DNA of 55,655 nucleotides from Hyphomicrobiales bacterium (GCA_003963405.1 RXIY01000066.1:1-55655); one strand, 5' to 3'; counted from the stretch's first letter, positions 17,616 to 28,251 are shown. Notes: generated from the letters alone by a model not told the origin. Numbers and translations are program-made.

Positions 17616-18599
17616 ATGCCTGCGCATGAACAGTCGATAGAAGAAACCATCCGGGAAAATGTCGCGGTCAACGGGATAGAAAGCGCGCCGGCGGCTCCTC
17701 CCGCCATGCGGCCGTCGGACGGCCTGCGCGACCCGCGCGAGCTTTATCCCAAGCCGCCCTTCGATAAGCAGCCCCAGCCCTGGCCCGGCCTCGCGTGCAA
17801 GATGAACCCGCGCCCCGACCATGGCGAGAGGAGCTATCGCGGCTCCGGGCGGCTCGCCGGTCGCCGGGCGCTGATCACGGGCGGCGACTCGGGAATCGGC
17901 CGCGCCGCGGCGATCGCTTTCGCCCGCGAGGGCGCTGACGTCGCCATAAATTATCTGCCGGACGAGGAGCCGGATGCGCGGGAGGTCGCGGAGTTGATCA
18001 ACGACGCCGGCGGCAAGGCGGCGATGCTTCCCGGCGACATACGCGAGGAGGCATTCTGCAAGCGCATGGTGGAAGACGCCGTCAACGAACTTGGCGGTCT
18101 CGACATCCTCGTCAACAACGCCGCCCGCCAGCACGTCCACGAATCCATCCTGGAAATCACGACCGAAGACCTGGATTGGACCTTCCGCACCAATCTCTAC
18201 GCGCTGTTCTGGATCACCAAGGCGGCGATTCCCCACATGCCGCCCGGCTCGACCATCATCAACACCACGTCGATCAACGCCTACCAGCCCTCGCAGCATC
18301 TCCTCGACTATGCGGTGACCAAGGCCGGCATCCTGAACTTCACCTGGGGGCTCGCCAAGCAGCTCACGTCAAAAGGGATTCGCGTCAACGCCGTCGCGCC
18401 GGGTCCCTTCTGGACGCCGTTGCAGCCTTCCGGCGGGCAGACGCAGGAGCATCTGACCGAATTCGGCGGCGACACGCCGCTCGGCCGCCCCGGCCAGCCG
18501 GCGGAAATCGCCCCGCTCTACGTGCTGCTGGCGTCGACCGAGTCGAGCTACGCCACGGGCCAGGTCTTTGGCGCGACAGGGGGCGAGGTCGGGCCGTGA
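17616..18599 (+). CDS. Short-chain dehydrogenase/reductase (YghA-like, N-terminally extended)
   Basis: This is an NAD(P)-dependent oxidoreductase of 327 residues. The Rossmann motif GGDSGIGRA follows an extension of roughly 85 residues that contains PPFDKQPQPWPG. Further SDR marks are NNAA, the catalytic YAVTK and VAPGPFWTPL. The extension and motifs match the YghA/GsiB-associated SDR group, often annotated as glucose or general-stress oxidoreductases. The substrate is unknown. GGGAGGG lies just before the ATG. It stands alone between two housekeeping units. Confidence 0.88.
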   Translation: MPAHEQSIEETIRENVAVNGIESAPAAPPAMRPSDGLRDPRELYPKPPFDKQPQPWPGLACKMNPRPDHGERSYRGSGRLAGRRALITGGDSGIGRAAAIAFAREGADVAINYLPDEEPDAREVAELINDAGGKAAMLPGDIREEAFCKRMVEDAVNELGGLDILVNNAARQHVHESILEITTEDLDWTFRTNLYALFWITKAAIPHMPPGSTIINTTSINAYQPSQHLLDYAVTKAGILNFTWGLAKQLTSKGIRVNAVAPGPFWTPLQPSGGQTQEHLTEFGGDTPLGRPGQPAEIAPLYVLLASTESSYATGQVFGATGGEVGP

Positions 18600-18614
18600 C
18601 CCCGGCGCGCGCAC

Positions 18615-18643
18615 TTGCGAAGGCGGCGCATGGTCCGTATGTA
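18615..18643 (+). promoter_or_regulatory. Candidate promoter of pyrH
   Basis: TTGCGA (18615-18620) and TATGTA (18638-18643) are separated by exactly 17 bases and give a short leader before the pyrH ATG at 18681. Confidence 0.5.
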
Positions 18644-18680
18644 AAGCGCGCCCCGCCCAAGCAAGACAGCGAGATACGCC

Positions 18681-19406
18681 ATGCCCGACTACGCTTCGAA
18701 GCGATACAAACGCGTGGTCGTGAAGCTTTCGGGCGAGGCGCTCCAGGGTTCTTCTCCTCATGGGCTGGACGCCGTCACGCTGGAGCGAATCGCAAAGGAT
18801 CTGGCGACCGCCTCGGAGAACGGCCACGAGATCGCGGTCGTTGTCGGCGGGGGGAATTTCTTTCGGGGGATCAAGGGCGCCGAGACGGGAATCGAGCGCG
18901 CTCGCGCCGATTCGATCGGCATGCTCGCCACGGTTATGAACGGTTTGGCGCTGGAGCAGGCGGTGGAGGGGCAGGGGCGCCAGGCGCGCTGCCTTTCGGC
19001 CGTGCCGATGCCTTCCCTGTGCGAATCATTCTCGCGCCGCGCCGCGCTCCACCATCTCGCCAAGGGCCGCGTCGTGATCGCCGCCGGCGGCACGGGAAAT
19101 CCCTTCTTCACCACGGACACGGGCGCCGTGCTGCGCGCGGCGGAGCTCTCCGCCGACGCTGTCTTGAAGGCGACTCAGGTCGATGGCGTTTATACGGCGG
19201 ATCCCAAGCGCGATCCGTCGGCGCGCCGTTACGAGCGCTTGACCCACGACGAGGCCATCGCGCAAAATCTCGCGGTGATGGATACGGCGGCTTTCGCGCT
19301 GGCGCGCGAAAACCGGATTCCAATCATTGTTTTTTCAATTGGGGAGCTCGGGGCGATCGCCTCGGTTCTTTCTGGCGGCGGGCGTTCGACTCTCGTCGCC
19401 CCATAG
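18681..19406 (+). CDS. pyrH: UMP kinase
   Basis: This enzyme phosphorylates UMP to UDP with ATP and is a hexameric amino-acid-kinase-fold enzyme of the cytosol. The 241-residue protein carries VVKLSGEALQG at the N-terminus, VVGGGNFFRG as the nucleotide-binding loop, and TTDTGAVLRAAEL and DGVYTADPK in the second half. It precedes frr, the common bacterial order. The downstream spacer 19407-19563 has no gene. Confidence 0.97.
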   Translation: MPDYASKRYKRVVVKLSGEALQGSSPHGLDAVTLERIAKDLATASENGHEIAVVVGGGNFFRGIKGAETGIERARADSIGMLATVMNGLALEQAVEGQGRQARCLSAVPMPSLCESFSRRAALHHLAKGRVVIAAGGTGNPFFTTDTGAVLRAAELSADAVLKATQVDGVYTADPKRDPSARRYERLTHDEAIAQNLAVMDTAAFALARENRIPIIVFSIGELGAIASVLSGGGRSTLVAP

Positions 19407-19563
19407 GGACGGAACGCTTTCTCCGCGCGTCGGCTTCGAAAACATGCCATAAGGGGCCCCTTGCTTCGCGCACGCCGGCCTCCGATGGGTTCGGGTCGCA
19501 AAAAGAATCGCCCTCGTGCGTGCGCCCTTGCGGCGGCGGGGGAGCCAAACAGGTTTGGAGATC

Positions 19564-20124
19564 ATGACGGACAAATTCGACCTCGCGGATTTGAAGCGCC
19601 GCATGCAGGGCGCCATCGCGACGCTGAAACACGAGTTTGGCGGCCTGCGCACCGGGCGGGCCTCGGCGAGCCTGCTCGATCCCGTGCATGTCGACGCTTA
19701 TGGCCAGGTTTCTCCACTCAATCAGGTCGCCACGGTGAGCGTGCCGGAGCCGCGCATGATCGCGGTGCAGGTATGGGACAAGGCCTTGGTGATCGCCGTC
19801 GACAAGGCGATCCGTGAAGCGAATCTGGGCCTCCAGCCGACTGTCGAGGGACAGATTCTGCGCATCCGTATGCCGGAGCTCAACGAACAGCGCCGCAAGG
19901 AGCTGGTCAAGGTCGCTCACAAATACGCTGAGGAGGCGCGCGTCGCGGTGCGGCACGTGCGCCGCGACGGGATCGATATCCTCAAGAAGCTTCTGAAGGA
20001 TCACGCCATCCCGGAGGACGACGAAAAGCGGCACGAGACGGAGGTCCAGAAGGCGACCGACGAGTCGGTGAAGGAGATCGACGCCGCGCTGGCCGCCAAG
20101 GAAAAGGAAATCATGCAGGTCTGA
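19564..20124 (+). CDS. frr: Ribosome recycling factor
   Basis: This factor releases ribosomes from mRNA after termination, together with EF-G. It has the family length of 186 residues and conserved blocks [24 protein letters not shown] and [25 protein letters not shown]. The start at 19564 follows TTGGAGATC. A longer in-frame reading upstream lacks family similarity. Confidence 0.97.
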   Translation: MTDKFDLADLKRRMQGAIATLKHEFGGLRTGRASASLLDPVHVDAYGQVSPLNQVATVSVPEPRMIAVQVWDKALVIAVDKAIREANLGLQPTVEGQILRIRMPELNEQRRKELVKVAHKYAEEARVAVRHVRRDGIDILKKLLKDHAIPEDDEKRHETEVQKATDESVKEIDAALAAKEKEIMQV

Positions 20125-20200
20125 CGACGGCTCGGGCGCGCCCATAGTGGCCGGGCCAGGGTTTTCCGGAAGAGTTTTTCCCGCGAACTGGAACGTGAGA

Positions 20201-20983
20201 ATGGCGGAAACCGAGATTCTCGACATGGCGGCGACCGCCGTCGCCGTTCCGGCGGCTCCGCGGCACGTTGCGCTCATCATGGACGGCAACGGCCGCTGGG
20301 CCGCGGCCCGAGGCCTGCCGCGCTTCGAGGGCCACCGGCGCGGGGTCGAGGCCGTGCGCCGGGCGGTGCGCGCCGCGATCGACCTCAAGATTTCCTATTT
20401 GACGATCTATTCCTTCTCGGCCGAGAACTGGTCGCGCCCGCGCGAAGAGGTGCAGAGCCTGCTCGGCCTGCTGCACCGCTTCATCCGCAACGATCTCGCG
20501 GACCTACACGCAAACAATGTCCGCGTTCGCGTGATTGGCGCGCGTGAGGACCTTGCTCCTGAAATTTCCGATCTCCTCAGGGAGGCCGAACAGGTCACCC
20601 AAGCCAATGCCGGTCTGACGCTGGTCGTGGCCTTCAATTACGGGGCCCGCCAGGAGATTGCGGCCGCCGCGCGCGCGCTCGCTCAGATGGTCGCCGAGGG
20701 GCGATTGTCGCCGCAAGAGATCGACGCCGACGCCATTTCCGCGCAGCTCGACACGGCGGACATACCCGACCCCGATCTGATCATCCGCACCTCGGGCGAA
20801 CAGCGTCTGTCCAATTTCCTTTTGTGGCAGGCGGCCTACGCCGAATTCGTGTTTCTGCCGATCCACTGGCCGGACTTCGACCGTGCGGCCATGTCGGCGG
20901 CGCTCGAGGAATACGCGCACAGGGAGAGGCGATTCGGGCGGGTCGAGTCGCCGCGGCGCAACGCCAGGACCGCGTCACGATGA
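20201..20983 (+). CDS. uppS: Isoprenyl transferase (undecaprenyl diphosphate synthase)
   Basis: This enzyme builds C55 undecaprenyl diphosphate, the lipid carrier for peptidoglycan and polysaccharides. The 260-residue protein has IMDGNGRWA with the catalytic Asp near residue 28. It also has [11 protein letters not shown] and the C-terminal [15 protein letters not shown] block of cis-prenyltransferases. The ATG at 20201 gives a normal N-terminus; an earlier in-frame start at 20147 would add 18 residues without homology. cdsA starts 11 bases downstream. Confidence 0.95.
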   Translation: MAETEILDMAATAVAVPAAPRHVALIMDGNGRWAAARGLPRFEGHRRGVEAVRRAVRAAIDLKISYLTIYSFSAENWSRPREEVQSLLGLLHRFIRNDLADLHANNVRVRVIGAREDLAPEISDLLREAEQVTQANAGLTLVVAFNYGARQEIAAAARALAQMVAEGRLSPQEIDADAISAQLDTADIPDPDLIIRTSGEQRLSNFLLWQAAYAEFVFLPIHWPDFDRAAMSAALEEYAHRERRFGRVESPRRNARTASR

Positions 20984-20993
20984 GGCCCAAAGC

Positions 20994-21848
20994 ATGAGCG
21001 CCACGCCAAAGAGCGCAGGCGCCGGAGCCGGCGGGTTCGCCGACCTCGGTCCGCGCGTGATTTCCGCTCTCGTCATGGTCGCGGCGGCGCTGGCGGCTCT
21101 CTATCTCGGGGGCGACGTGTTCGCCTCTTTCTGGATCGTCGCCGGCTTCGCGATCAACTGGGAGTGGCAGGGCCTCATCGGCGGCGCCCGCCGGCGCTGG
21201 CGCGTCGCGGCGGGAGGCGTCGCCGTCGCGGCCGCCGCCGCTTTTGGCCAGACCGGCCTTGTCGGCCCGGCGGCGCTCTCGCTCGGCGTTCTTGCCTTTG
21301 TTGCGGCGCTGCTCGCGGGGCCGGAGCGCAGGCTATGGGCGGCGGCCGGCGTCTTCTACGCCGGCGCGCCCATCTTTTCGGTCTGCTGGCTGAGGCAGTC
21401 GCCCGACCATGGACTCCTCGCCATCGCCTTTCTTTTCGCCATCGTCTGGGGCACGGATGTTTTTGCCTATTTTGGCGGCAGGCTGATCGGCGGGCCGAAG
21501 CTGTGGCCGCGCGTTTCCGCCGGCAAGACCTGGTCGGGCACGATCACCGGCGTCGTGAGCGGGGCGGCCCTGGGGCTCGCGACGGCCTGGTTCGGCGGCG
21601 GTCCGGCTCTCGCGGGCGGGAAGACCTTTCTCGTCGCTCTGCTGGCGGCGGCCGTCTCGCAAATGGGCGATCTTGCCGAATCTTCGGTGAAGCGGCGGTT
21701 CGGGGTCAAGGACTCGAGCCGGATCATCCCCGGCCATGGCGGGGTGATGGACCGGCTGGACGGTTTCATCTTCGCCAGCATTCTGGCGGCGGCAATCAGC
21801 GTCGTGGGCGGCAAGCCATCCGCGGCGGATAATCTGTTTCTCTGGTGA
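20994..21848 (+). CDS. cdsA: Phosphatidate cytidylyltransferase
   Basis: This enzyme forms CDP-diacylglycerol from phosphatidate and CTP at the inner membrane. The 284-residue protein has many hydrophobic helices and the C-terminal CdsA signature (DSSRIIPGHGGVMDRLDG). CDP-diacylglycerol feeds phospholipid synthesis, including the phosphatidylethanolamine that the pmtA product further along the window would methylate. The stop overlaps the dxr start (TGATG), indicating coupling. Confidence 0.95.
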   Translation: MSATPKSAGAGAGGFADLGPRVISALVMVAAALAALYLGGDVFASFWIVAGFAINWEWQGLIGGARRRWRVAAGGVAVAAAAAFGQTGLVGPAALSLGVLAFVAALLAGPERRLWAAAGVFYAGAPIFSVCWLRQSPDHGLLAIAFLFAIVWGTDVFAYFGGRLIGGPKLWPRVSAGKTWSGTITGVVSGAALGLATAWFGGGPALAGGKTFLVALLAAAVSQMGDLAESSVKRRFGVKDSSRIIPGHGGVMDRLDGFIFASILAAAISVVGGKPSAADNLFLW

Positions 21849-23089
21849 TGAAGGGCATGGGTTTGAGCAACGGACAGGCGAACGGGCGCGCGCGGCCGCC
21901 GCGCCGCATCGTTCTTCTCGGCGCGACGGGCTCCATCGGACGCTCCACTGTCGATCTTCTGGAGCGTGATCCGGAGCGTTTCTCGGTCTCGGCGGTGGCG
22001 GGGGGGCGTGACGCTGCGGCGCTCGCCGAGATCGCACGGCGCGTCGGGGCCGAGTTCGCCGCAATCCGGGACGAAAACGCCTATGCGGCGCTCAAGGAAG
22101 CGCTTTCCGGCACGAATATTCAGGTCGCCGCCGGCCGCGACGCCGTGATCGAGGCGGCTGTGCGGGACGCGGATCTGGTGGTCTCGGCCATTGTCGGGGC
22201 TGCGGGCGTGGAGCCCACTCATGCGGCGATATCTCTGGGGCGGGCGGTGGCGCTCGCCAACAAGGAATGCCTGGTTTGCGCCGGCGCGCCCTTCATGCGT
22301 ACGGCCAACCGGACGGGGTCGCAGCTTCTCCCGGTCGACAGTGAGCACAACGCCATATTCCAGGCGCTCGGCGGGGAGGACCCCTCTCGGATCGAGCGCA
22401 TGATCGTCACCGCCTCGGGCGGCCCGTTCCGAACCTGGAGCCGTGAGCGCATCGCCTCTGCGACCGTCGACGAGGCGCTCAATCACCCGAATTGGGCGAT
22501 GGGCCCCAAGGTGACGGTCGATTCCGCAGGCCTGATGAACAAGGGCCTCGAGTTGATAGAGGCCCATCATCTTTTCCGCGTGCCGGCCGAGAAGCTCGAG
22601 GTGGTGGTGCATCCGCAGTCCATCGTGCACGGGCTCGTCGCCTTCGCGGACGGCTCTGTCACGGCGGGCCTCGCGCCCCCGGACATGCGCGTGCCTATTG
22701 CCCATTGTCTCGCCTACCCTGAGCGTCTGACGACGCCGGCGCGGCGACTGGATTTCGCGCAGATCGGGTCGCTGACCTTCGAGGCCCCTGATTTCGATCG
22801 CTTCCCGGCGCTGAGGCTCGCGCTCGACGCGCTGGCGCAGGGCGGGGGGCTCGCGACTGTCCTGAACGCTGCGAACGAAATCGCCGTCGAGGCGTTCCTC
22901 GATCGCCGCATCCCCTTTTCTGGCATCGCGAAACACGTTGCCGAGGCCTGCGACGCCGCGTTGCGGGACGGCTATGCGAGGGAGCCCGAGAGCGTGGAAG
23001 AAGCCCTTGGCGTTGACCATATTGTCAGGGAAAGGTCGCGGAGGGGCTTGGCCGTGGACGCGCCGTCGGGCATGTTAACGCTTCAGTAA
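21848..23089 (+). CDS. dxr: 1-deoxy-D-xylulose 5-phosphate reductoisomerase
   Basis: This NADPH-dependent enzyme catalyses the committed step of the MEP isoprenoid pathway, giving 2-C-methylerythritol 4-phosphate. The N-terminal nucleotide-binding motif is LLGATGSIGRSTVDLL. Substrate and metal-binding blocks LPVDSEHNAIFQ, TASGGPF and KVTVDSAGLMNKGLE are intact. I use the ATG at 21848, which overlaps the cdsA stop. An ATG three codons on, at 21857, is equally possible, and a GTG lies one codon upstream. The length is 413 residues. Confidence 0.96.
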   Translation: MKGMGLSNGQANGRARPPRRIVLLGATGSIGRSTVDLLERDPERFSVSAVAGGRDAAALAEIARRVGAEFAAIRDENAYAALKEALSGTNIQVAAGRDAVIEAAVRDADLVVSAIVGAAGVEPTHAAISLGRAVALANKECLVCAGAPFMRTANRTGSQLLPVDSEHNAIFQALGGEDPSRIERMIVTASGGPFRTWSRERIASATVDEALNHPNWAMGPKVTVDSAGLMNKGLELIEAHHLFRVPAEKLEVVVHPQSIVHGLVAFADGSVTAGLAPPDMRVPIAHCLAYPERLTTPARRLDFAQIGSLTFEAPDFDRFPALRLALDALAQGGGLATVLNAANEIAVEAFLDRRIPFSGIAKHVAEACDAALRDGYAREPESVEEALGVDHIVRERSRRGLAVDAPSGMLTLQ

Positions 23090-23140
23090 CCAGACCGCGC
23101 CCCCGCGGTTCTGGCGGCGTGAAGCGTTGGAGGGGACAAA

Positions 23141-24295
23141 GTGCTGGCCATGTTGACAACTTTCGCGACCTACGTCGTCCCATTCGTCATCGTTCTCAGC
23201 GTTGTCGTCTTCTTTCATGAATTCGGCCATTTCATCGTCGGTCGCTGGTGCGGGGTGAAGGTCGACGCGTTTTCCATCGGCTTCGGACCCGAGCTCTTCG
23301 CGCGGGTCGATCGCCATGGCACGCGGTGGCGGGTCGCCGCCATTCCGCTCGGCGGCTATGTAAAATTTCATGGCGACGCGAATGCGGCGAGCGGGCCAGA
23401 CCCGGACGCGGTCGCGGCCATGCCGGCGGCTGAGCGCGCTGTGACCTTCGCGGCGCAGCCGGTCTGGAAGCGGGCGGCGATCGTCTTTGCCGGGCCCTTC
23501 GCCAACTTCATCCTCGCCATAGCGATTTTCGCGGGCATTTTCAGTTACTACGGGCGGACGGCGCTCGTGCCCCGCGTCGGTTCTGTGGTTGCGGGCGGCG
23601 CGGGCGAGAAAGCCGGCTTCAAGGCGGGCGATCTCGTGCTGACGATCGACGGCGCCCCTATTCCAACCTTCGCCAAGTTGCAGGAGATCGTCTCGAGCTC
23701 CGCCGACGCCCGGCTGCTCATCGTCGTACGGCGTGGAGACGCGGACGTAACCCTCGAAGCGACGCCGGCCTGGCGCGAGGTCGAGAGTGCGGTGGGCAAG
23801 GTTCGCATCGGCATGCTGGGCCTGAAGGCGTCGACAGCTCCGGCCGATGTGCGCGAGGAGCGTTTCGGACCGCTGGGGTCCGTCGTGGCCGCAGTCGAGG
23901 AGACCTGGCAGGTTGTCCATCGCACGGGCTCCTACCTTGGCGGCTTGATCAGCGGGCGGGAGAGCGCCGAACAGTTGTCCGGTCCGATCGGCATCGCCCA
24001 GATTTCGGGCCATATGGCTCAGGCCGCGCCCAAGGTGGGACTCGGGCCCTTTCTCAATCTCATCGCCATTCTGTCGGTCTCGGTCGGCCTTCTCAACCTG
24101 ATGCCGGTTCCCCTGCTGGATGGCGGGCACTTGCTGTTTTTCGGCATTGAGGCGATCCGCGGCCAGGCGCTCAACGAGCGCGCGCAGGAAGTCGCCTTCC
24201 GGCTCGGTCTCGCAATGGTCGGCACGTTGATGATCTTCTCGACCTACAATGACATCGCCAGGCTCATCCAGCGGTTCGCCGGCGGGGCGTCCTGA
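23141..24295 (+). CDS. rseP: RIP metalloprotease RseP (site-2 protease)
   Basis: This is an inner-membrane zinc protease that cleaves anti-sigma factors and signal-peptide remnants. The 384-residue protein has HEFGH (residues 26-30) in the first helix and a single central PDZ domain (VVAGGAGEKAGFKAGDLVLTIDG). The second active-site motif PVPLLDGGHLLF contains Asp327. A GTG at 23141 follows GGAGGGG at a good distance, so it is preferred over the ATG at 23150. It precedes bamA but is separated from it by a terminator. Confidence 0.95.
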   Translation: MLAMLTTFATYVVPFVIVLSVVVFFHEFGHFIVGRWCGVKVDAFSIGFGPELFARVDRHGTRWRVAAIPLGGYVKFHGDANAASGPDPDAVAAMPAAERAVTFAAQPVWKRAAIVFAGPFANFILAIAIFAGIFSYYGRTALVPRVGSVVAGGAGEKAGFKAGDLVLTIDGAPIPTFAKLQEIVSSSADARLLIVVRRGDADVTLEATPAWREVESAVGKVRIGMLGLKASTAPADVREERFGPLGSVVAAVEETWQVVHRTGSYLGGLISGRESAEQLSGPIGIAQISGHMAQAAPKVGLGPFLNLIAILSVSVGLLNLMPVPLLDGGHLLFFGIEAIRGQALNERAQEVAFRLGLAMVGTLMIFSTYNDIARLIQRFAGGAS

Positions 24296-24314
24296 GACCC
24301 GTGACCCTTTTGGG

Positions 24315-24350
24315 GCGAATCCGTGGCGGCAAGCCGCGGGTTCGCTTTTT
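24315..24350 (+). terminator. Intrinsic terminator after rseP
   Basis: A 13-bp stem with G-U pairs (24315-24327 with 24333-24345, loop GGCAA) is followed by TTTTT. It separates rseP from bamA transcription. Confidence 0.85.
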
Positions 24351-24449
24351 CGGCGGCGAGATGCCCGCCTGTTAACGATCCTCTCACCATGAATCGTGGC
24401 TTTGCGGCCACGCCTTCGACAAATTGCTGGAAGAGATTTTATTCTGCGT

Positions 24450-24477
24450 TTGCAGGGTAGGTTAAACCCTGTAGAAG
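24450..24477 (+). promoter_or_regulatory. Possible bamA promoter with an inverted repeat in its spacer
   Basis: TTGCAG (24450-24455) and TAGAAG (24472-24477) are 16 bases apart. An inverted repeat CAGGGT-N7-ACCCTG (24453-24471) fills the spacer and could be an operator. The promoter match is moderate and other hexamers nearby are possible. Confidence 0.3.
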
Positions 24478-24571
24478 ATTCGATGGGCCTATGGCGCCGT
24501 TCGCCATTTGCATATCATTGTAATCATGCCGCGCTCCGGGCGGCGGAAGTTGCGACGAGGACCTGCTTTAC

Positions 24572-27067
24572 ATGCGATCCATCTGCGGCATTTGGAAATC
24601 TTCGTCATTGCTCGCCGCGCTGCTGGCGGCGCTGGTCGTCCTGTCCACGCCCGCCGCCGCCGCGATCATCGTGCAGGGCAACGCCCGCGCCGACGCCGAG
24701 ACCATCCGCTCCTATTTCACCGGCTCGAGCCCTGAAGAGGTGGAGAAGGGTCTGGAGGCGCTTCGCGACAGCGGCCGCTTTGCGACGGTCTCTGCGACCC
24801 GGAAGGGTAATGACGTGATCGTCCGCGTCACCGAGGGCAATCAGATCAATCGCGTGGTCATCGAGGGCAACAGCAAGGTCAAGACCGAGAACCTGCAGCC
24901 CGAACTGCGCACGCGGGCCCATGGCGCGTTCAGCCAGCAGGTGGCCGAGGCGGACGTGGCGCGTCTGATGGAGATCTATCGCCGGGCTGGCCGCGCGGCC
25001 GCCAAGGTCTCCTATCGCACCGTCGAGCTGCCCAATGGCCGCATCGACGTCGTCTTCACGGTCGCCGAGGGAGACAAGACCGGCGTCAAGGAGATTCGTT
25101 TCGTCGGCAACAATGTCTACTCCAACCGTCGCCTGGTCGGCCTGATGGAGACGACGGAGATGAATCTCCTGTCGTTCCTGAAGACCAGCGACGTTTACGA
25201 TCCCGACCGCATCGCGTCGGATCTCGAGCTCGTGCGCCGCTTTTATCTGAAGAACGGCTACGCCGACTTCCGCGTGGTGAGTTCGGACGCGCAGTTCGAT
25301 CCGGCTCTGGGCGGCTATGTCATCACCATCGTCGTCGAGGAAGGTCCGCAGTATCATGTGTCTTCCGTCGACGTGGAATCGCACTTGCCCGATATCGACG
25401 GCGCCGCGCTGAATGGTCTGCTGCGCCTGTCGCCCGGCGATGTCTATAATGGCGACGCCGTCGAGAAATCGGTCGAGGCGTTGACGCGTGAAGCGGCCAA
25501 GAAAGGTTACGCCTTCACCCAGGCGCGTCCGCGTGGCGAGCGCAACCCCGCCGCCCAGACGGTGTCGATCCACTTCGTCCTGGACGAGGGGCCGCGCGTC
25601 TATATCGAGCGCATCAACATTCACGGCAACACGCGCACCCGCGACTATGTGATTCGTCGTGAATTCGACCTCGGCGAGGGCGACGCCTACAACCGCGTGC
25701 TCATCGATCGCGCGGAACGCCGGCTGAACGGCCTCGGCTATTTCAAGAAGGTCAAGATCACCAACGAGCCGGGGTCCGCGCCGGACCGCGTGGTGCTCAA
25801 TGTGGACGTCGAGGATCAGCCCACCGGCAACTTCGGCGTCTCGGGCGGCTATTCGACCAATCAGGGCTTCATCGCGGAAGTCTCGGTCTCGGAGAGCAAC
25901 TTCATGGGCCGCGGTCAGGCTGTCCGTCTGTCGGTGCAGGCGGGCCAGATCGCGCGCGGCGTGAACTTCAGCTTCACCGAGCCCTATTTCCTCGACCAGC
26001 GCATCTCCGCCGGCTTCGATGTCTTCGCGCGCCGGCAGGACGCCTACAGCTACTCGATCTATTCGTCGACCTCGGTTGGCGGCACGATCCGCTTCGGCGT
26101 TCCGATCACGGACGAACTGAGCTTCTCCCCGCGCTATTCGCTCTATCAGACGACGATCTCGATCCCGAATTCGATCAGCAAGCCGTACAACGACTGTACT
26201 GTTCCCACGGCGATCACGCCCGGGCCCTCGCCGTTCTTCCCCTATGATCAGGGCTATCCGAACCTGCAGGTCAACTGCTTGTCGAATGGCGAAGCGTCGC
26301 TGGCGATCAAGGAATCGGAAGGCACGATCACGACCTCGTCGATCGGCTATTCGCTGAATTACGCCACGATCGACAATTTCATGAACCCGCACAATGGCTG
26401 GATGGTCAACTTCAGCCAGGACGCGGCGGGTCTCGGCGGCTATTCGCGTTACCTGCGCACGACGGGCGATATGCGCTACTTCCACGAAGTCCCCTATCTG
26501 GATGACGTGGTCGGCATCGCGCGTCTGCAGGGCGGCAACCTCACGCCGTTCGGCGGTTATACGCCCCGCATCCAGGACAACTTCAACCTCGGCCCGAGCC
26601 TCGTTCGCGGCTTCGCGCCCGGCGGCATCGGCCCGCGCGACTCCAATCTGTTCACGACCTGGAACGCGCGCGCCGGCAACTCTCTGGGCGGCACCGACTA
26701 TGTCGGCGGTTCGCTCGAGGTGCAGTTCCCGTTGTGGGGCGTGCCGAAGGATCTTGGCCTGAGGGGCGCGCTTTTCGCCGACGCCGGCAGCCTCTGGAAC
26801 TTCCAGGGCCGCACCAATTACAGCAACAATTTACCCACCATCCCGGGCGTGACCTGTCTGGCGGCCTACACGCCGGAAGCCGGTTTCGGCCAGGGCACCT
26901 GCGTGGTGCCGGCGTCGAACGGCTTCCGCATCCGTTCGTCGGTCGGCGCCTCGATCCTGTGGAATTCTCCGATGGGCCCGATCCGCTTCGACTACGCCGT
27001 CGTCACGTCCAAGGCGAATTCGGACATCACGCAGAACTTCCGCTTCTCGGGCGGCACCAACTTCTGA
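24572..27067 (+). CDS. bamA: Outer membrane protein assembly factor BamA
   Basis: This is the central Omp85 protein that inserts beta-barrel proteins into the outer membrane. The 831-residue precursor begins with a signal peptide ([20 protein letters not shown]). Five POTRA repeats span about residues 28-350, with typical motifs such as [16 protein letters not shown] and [19 protein letters not shown]. The C-terminal barrel (about 430-831) contains [13 protein letters not shown] (loop L6, VRGF) and ends with aromatic Phe. It has its own upstream region and a strong terminator. It leads the lpx gene set, as in most Proteobacteria, although no skp/ompH homologue lies between. Confidence 0.96.
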   Translation: MRSICGIWKSSSLLAALLAALVVLSTPAAAAIIVQGNARADAETIRSYFTGSSPEEVEKGLEALRDSGRFATVSATRKGNDVIVRVTEGNQINRVVIEGNSKVKTENLQPELRTRAHGAFSQQVAEADVARLMEIYRRAGRAAAKVSYRTVELPNGRIDVVFTVAEGDKTGVKEIRFVGNNVYSNRRLVGLMETTEMNLLSFLKTSDVYDPDRIASDLELVRRFYLKNGYADFRVVSSDAQFDPALGGYVITIVVEEGPQYHVSSVDVESHLPDIDGAALNGLLRLSPGDVYNGDAVEKSVEALTREAAKKGYAFTQARPRGERNPAAQTVSIHFVLDEGPRVYIERINIHGNTRTRDYVIRREFDLGEGDAYNRVLIDRAERRLNGLGYFKKVKITNEPGSAPDRVVLNVDVEDQPTGNFGVSGGYSTNQGFIAEVSVSESNFMGRGQAVRLSVQAGQIARGVNFSFTEPYFLDQRISAGFDVFARRQDAYSYSIYSSTSVGGTIRFGVPITDELSFSPRYSLYQTTISIPNSISKPYNDCTVPTAITPGPSPFFPYDQGYPNLQVNCLSNGEASLAIKESEGTITTSSIGYSLNYATIDNFMNPHNGWMVNFSQDAAGLGGYSRYLRTTGDMRYFHEVPYLDDVVGIARLQGGNLTPFGGYTPRIQDNFNLGPSLVRGFAPGGIGPRDSNLFTTWNARAGNSLGGTDYVGGSLEVQFPLWGVPKDLGLRGALFADAGSLWNFQGRTNYSNNLPTIPGVTCLAAYTPEAGFGQGTCVVPASNGFRIRSSVGASILWNSPMGPIRFDYAVVTSKANSDITQNFRFSGGTNF

Positions 27068-27076
27068 TAGTTGCAT

Positions 27077-27114
27077 GGGCTCGCCGGGCGACATCCGCCC
27101 GGCGAGCCCTTTTT
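27077..27114 (+). terminator. Intrinsic terminator between bamA and lpxD
   Basis: A perfect 14-bp stem (27077-27090 with 27096-27109, loop ACATC) is followed by TTTTT. lpxD starts 27 bases later, so lpxD either depends on read-through or has a promoter overlapping this structure. Confidence 0.9.
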
Positions 27115-27140
27115 GCGTCCAGAGACGGCGAGCGACCCGA

Positions 27141-28202
27141 ATGAGTGTTGCAGCCTTTTTCCATGTGTCGCGGCCCTTCTCCGTCGCCGAGATCGCCGAG
27201 GCGACCGGCGCGGCGATCAGGGAAGCGCGCGCCGCCGGCGCGCCGCCGCCCGTCATCACCGGCGTCGCGCCGCTCGCGGCCGGGCATCATGGCGACCTCT
27301 GCTTCTTCTTTTCCCCGCGCTACCTCGAGGCGCTGGCCTCCTGCCGGGCGACCGCCTGTTTTCTGAACCCCCGCCACGCCCATCTTCTGCCGGATCGCAT
27401 CATCGGCCTTCTCGTGGACGATCCCCAGCGCGCGATGACGCTCGCCGCCTCTCGTCTCTTCCCGGAGGCGCTTCGGCCGGGGTCCCTGTTTCGGGGCGGG
27501 GGCGTCTCGCCGAGCGCCATCGTCCATCCGGAGGCGCGGCTGGAGCCGGGCGTCACCGTCGACCCCTGCGCCGTGATCGGTCCCGGCGCCGAAATCGGCG
27601 CGGGCACGATCATCGGACCGCAGGCCGTCATCGGCCCCGATGTGCGCATTGGCCGCGACTGTTCCATCGGCGCGCAGGCGAGCGTGATCTGTTCGCTGAT
27701 CGGCGACCGGGTGATCATCCATCCCGGCGCGCGGCTAGGGCAGGACGGCTTCGGCTTCGCGCGCGGGGAAAATGGCTGGCTCAAGACGCCGCAGCTCGGC
27801 AGAGTGATCGTGCAGGACGATGTGGAGATCGGCGCCAACACGACGATCGACCGCGGCGCGACGCGCGACACGATCATCGGCGAGGGCGCGAAGATCGATA
27901 ATCTCGTGCAGATCGGCCACAATGTCGTCATCGGCCGCTTTTGCGCGATCGTCGCCCAGACGGGGATCGCCGGCTCCTGCGAAATCGGCGACCATGTGGC
28001 GATCGGCGGCCAGGCGGCGATCGGCGGCCATTTGAAGATCGGCGAGGGCGCCTCCATCGCCGCGAAATCCGGGGTCATGCGCAACGTGCCGGCGGGCGCG
28101 CGCCATGGCGGCTCGCCCGCCCGGCCTCTGCGGCGTTATTTGCGCGGAGAGGCCCTGCTCGATCGCATGGCCCGGCGCGACAAGGGCGACGAGGCGATAT
28201 AA
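27141..28202 (+). CDS. lpxD: UDP-3-O-(3-hydroxyacyl)glucosamine N-acyltransferase LpxD
   Basis: This enzyme adds the second 3-hydroxyacyl chain in lipid A synthesis, from acyl-ACP to UDP-3-O-acyl-GlcN. The 353-residue protein has an N-terminal uridine-binding domain. A left-handed beta helix of hexapeptide repeats follows (for example [20 protein letters not shown]), from about residue 115 to 320. The conserved DGFGFARG segment forms part of the active site. The start ATG at 27141 gives the family N-terminus. Confidence 0.95.
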   Translation: MSVAAFFHVSRPFSVAEIAEATGAAIREARAAGAPPPVITGVAPLAAGHHGDLCFFFSPRYLEALASCRATACFLNPRHAHLLPDRIIGLLVDDPQRAMTLAASRLFPEALRPGSLFRGGGVSPSAIVHPEARLEPGVTVDPCAVIGPGAEIGAGTIIGPQAVIGPDVRIGRDCSIGAQASVICSLIGDRVIIHPGARLGQDGFGFARGENGWLKTPQLGRVIVQDDVEIGANTTIDRGATRDTIIGEGAKIDNLVQIGHNVVIGRFCAIVAQTGIAGSCEIGDHVAIGGQAAIGGHLKIGEGASIAAKSGVMRNVPAGARHGGSPARPLRRYLRGEALLDRMARRDKGDEAI

Positions 28203-28251
28203 AAGAGCCCCCACGAGGGCGGCGGACGCTCGTGAACAAGGGGGACGATTC

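Noticed and set aside
24605-26485. A 626-codon open frame antisense to bamA
   Set aside because: It is of low complexity with alternating charged residues, has no ribosome binding site, and lies wholly inside an intact bamA.
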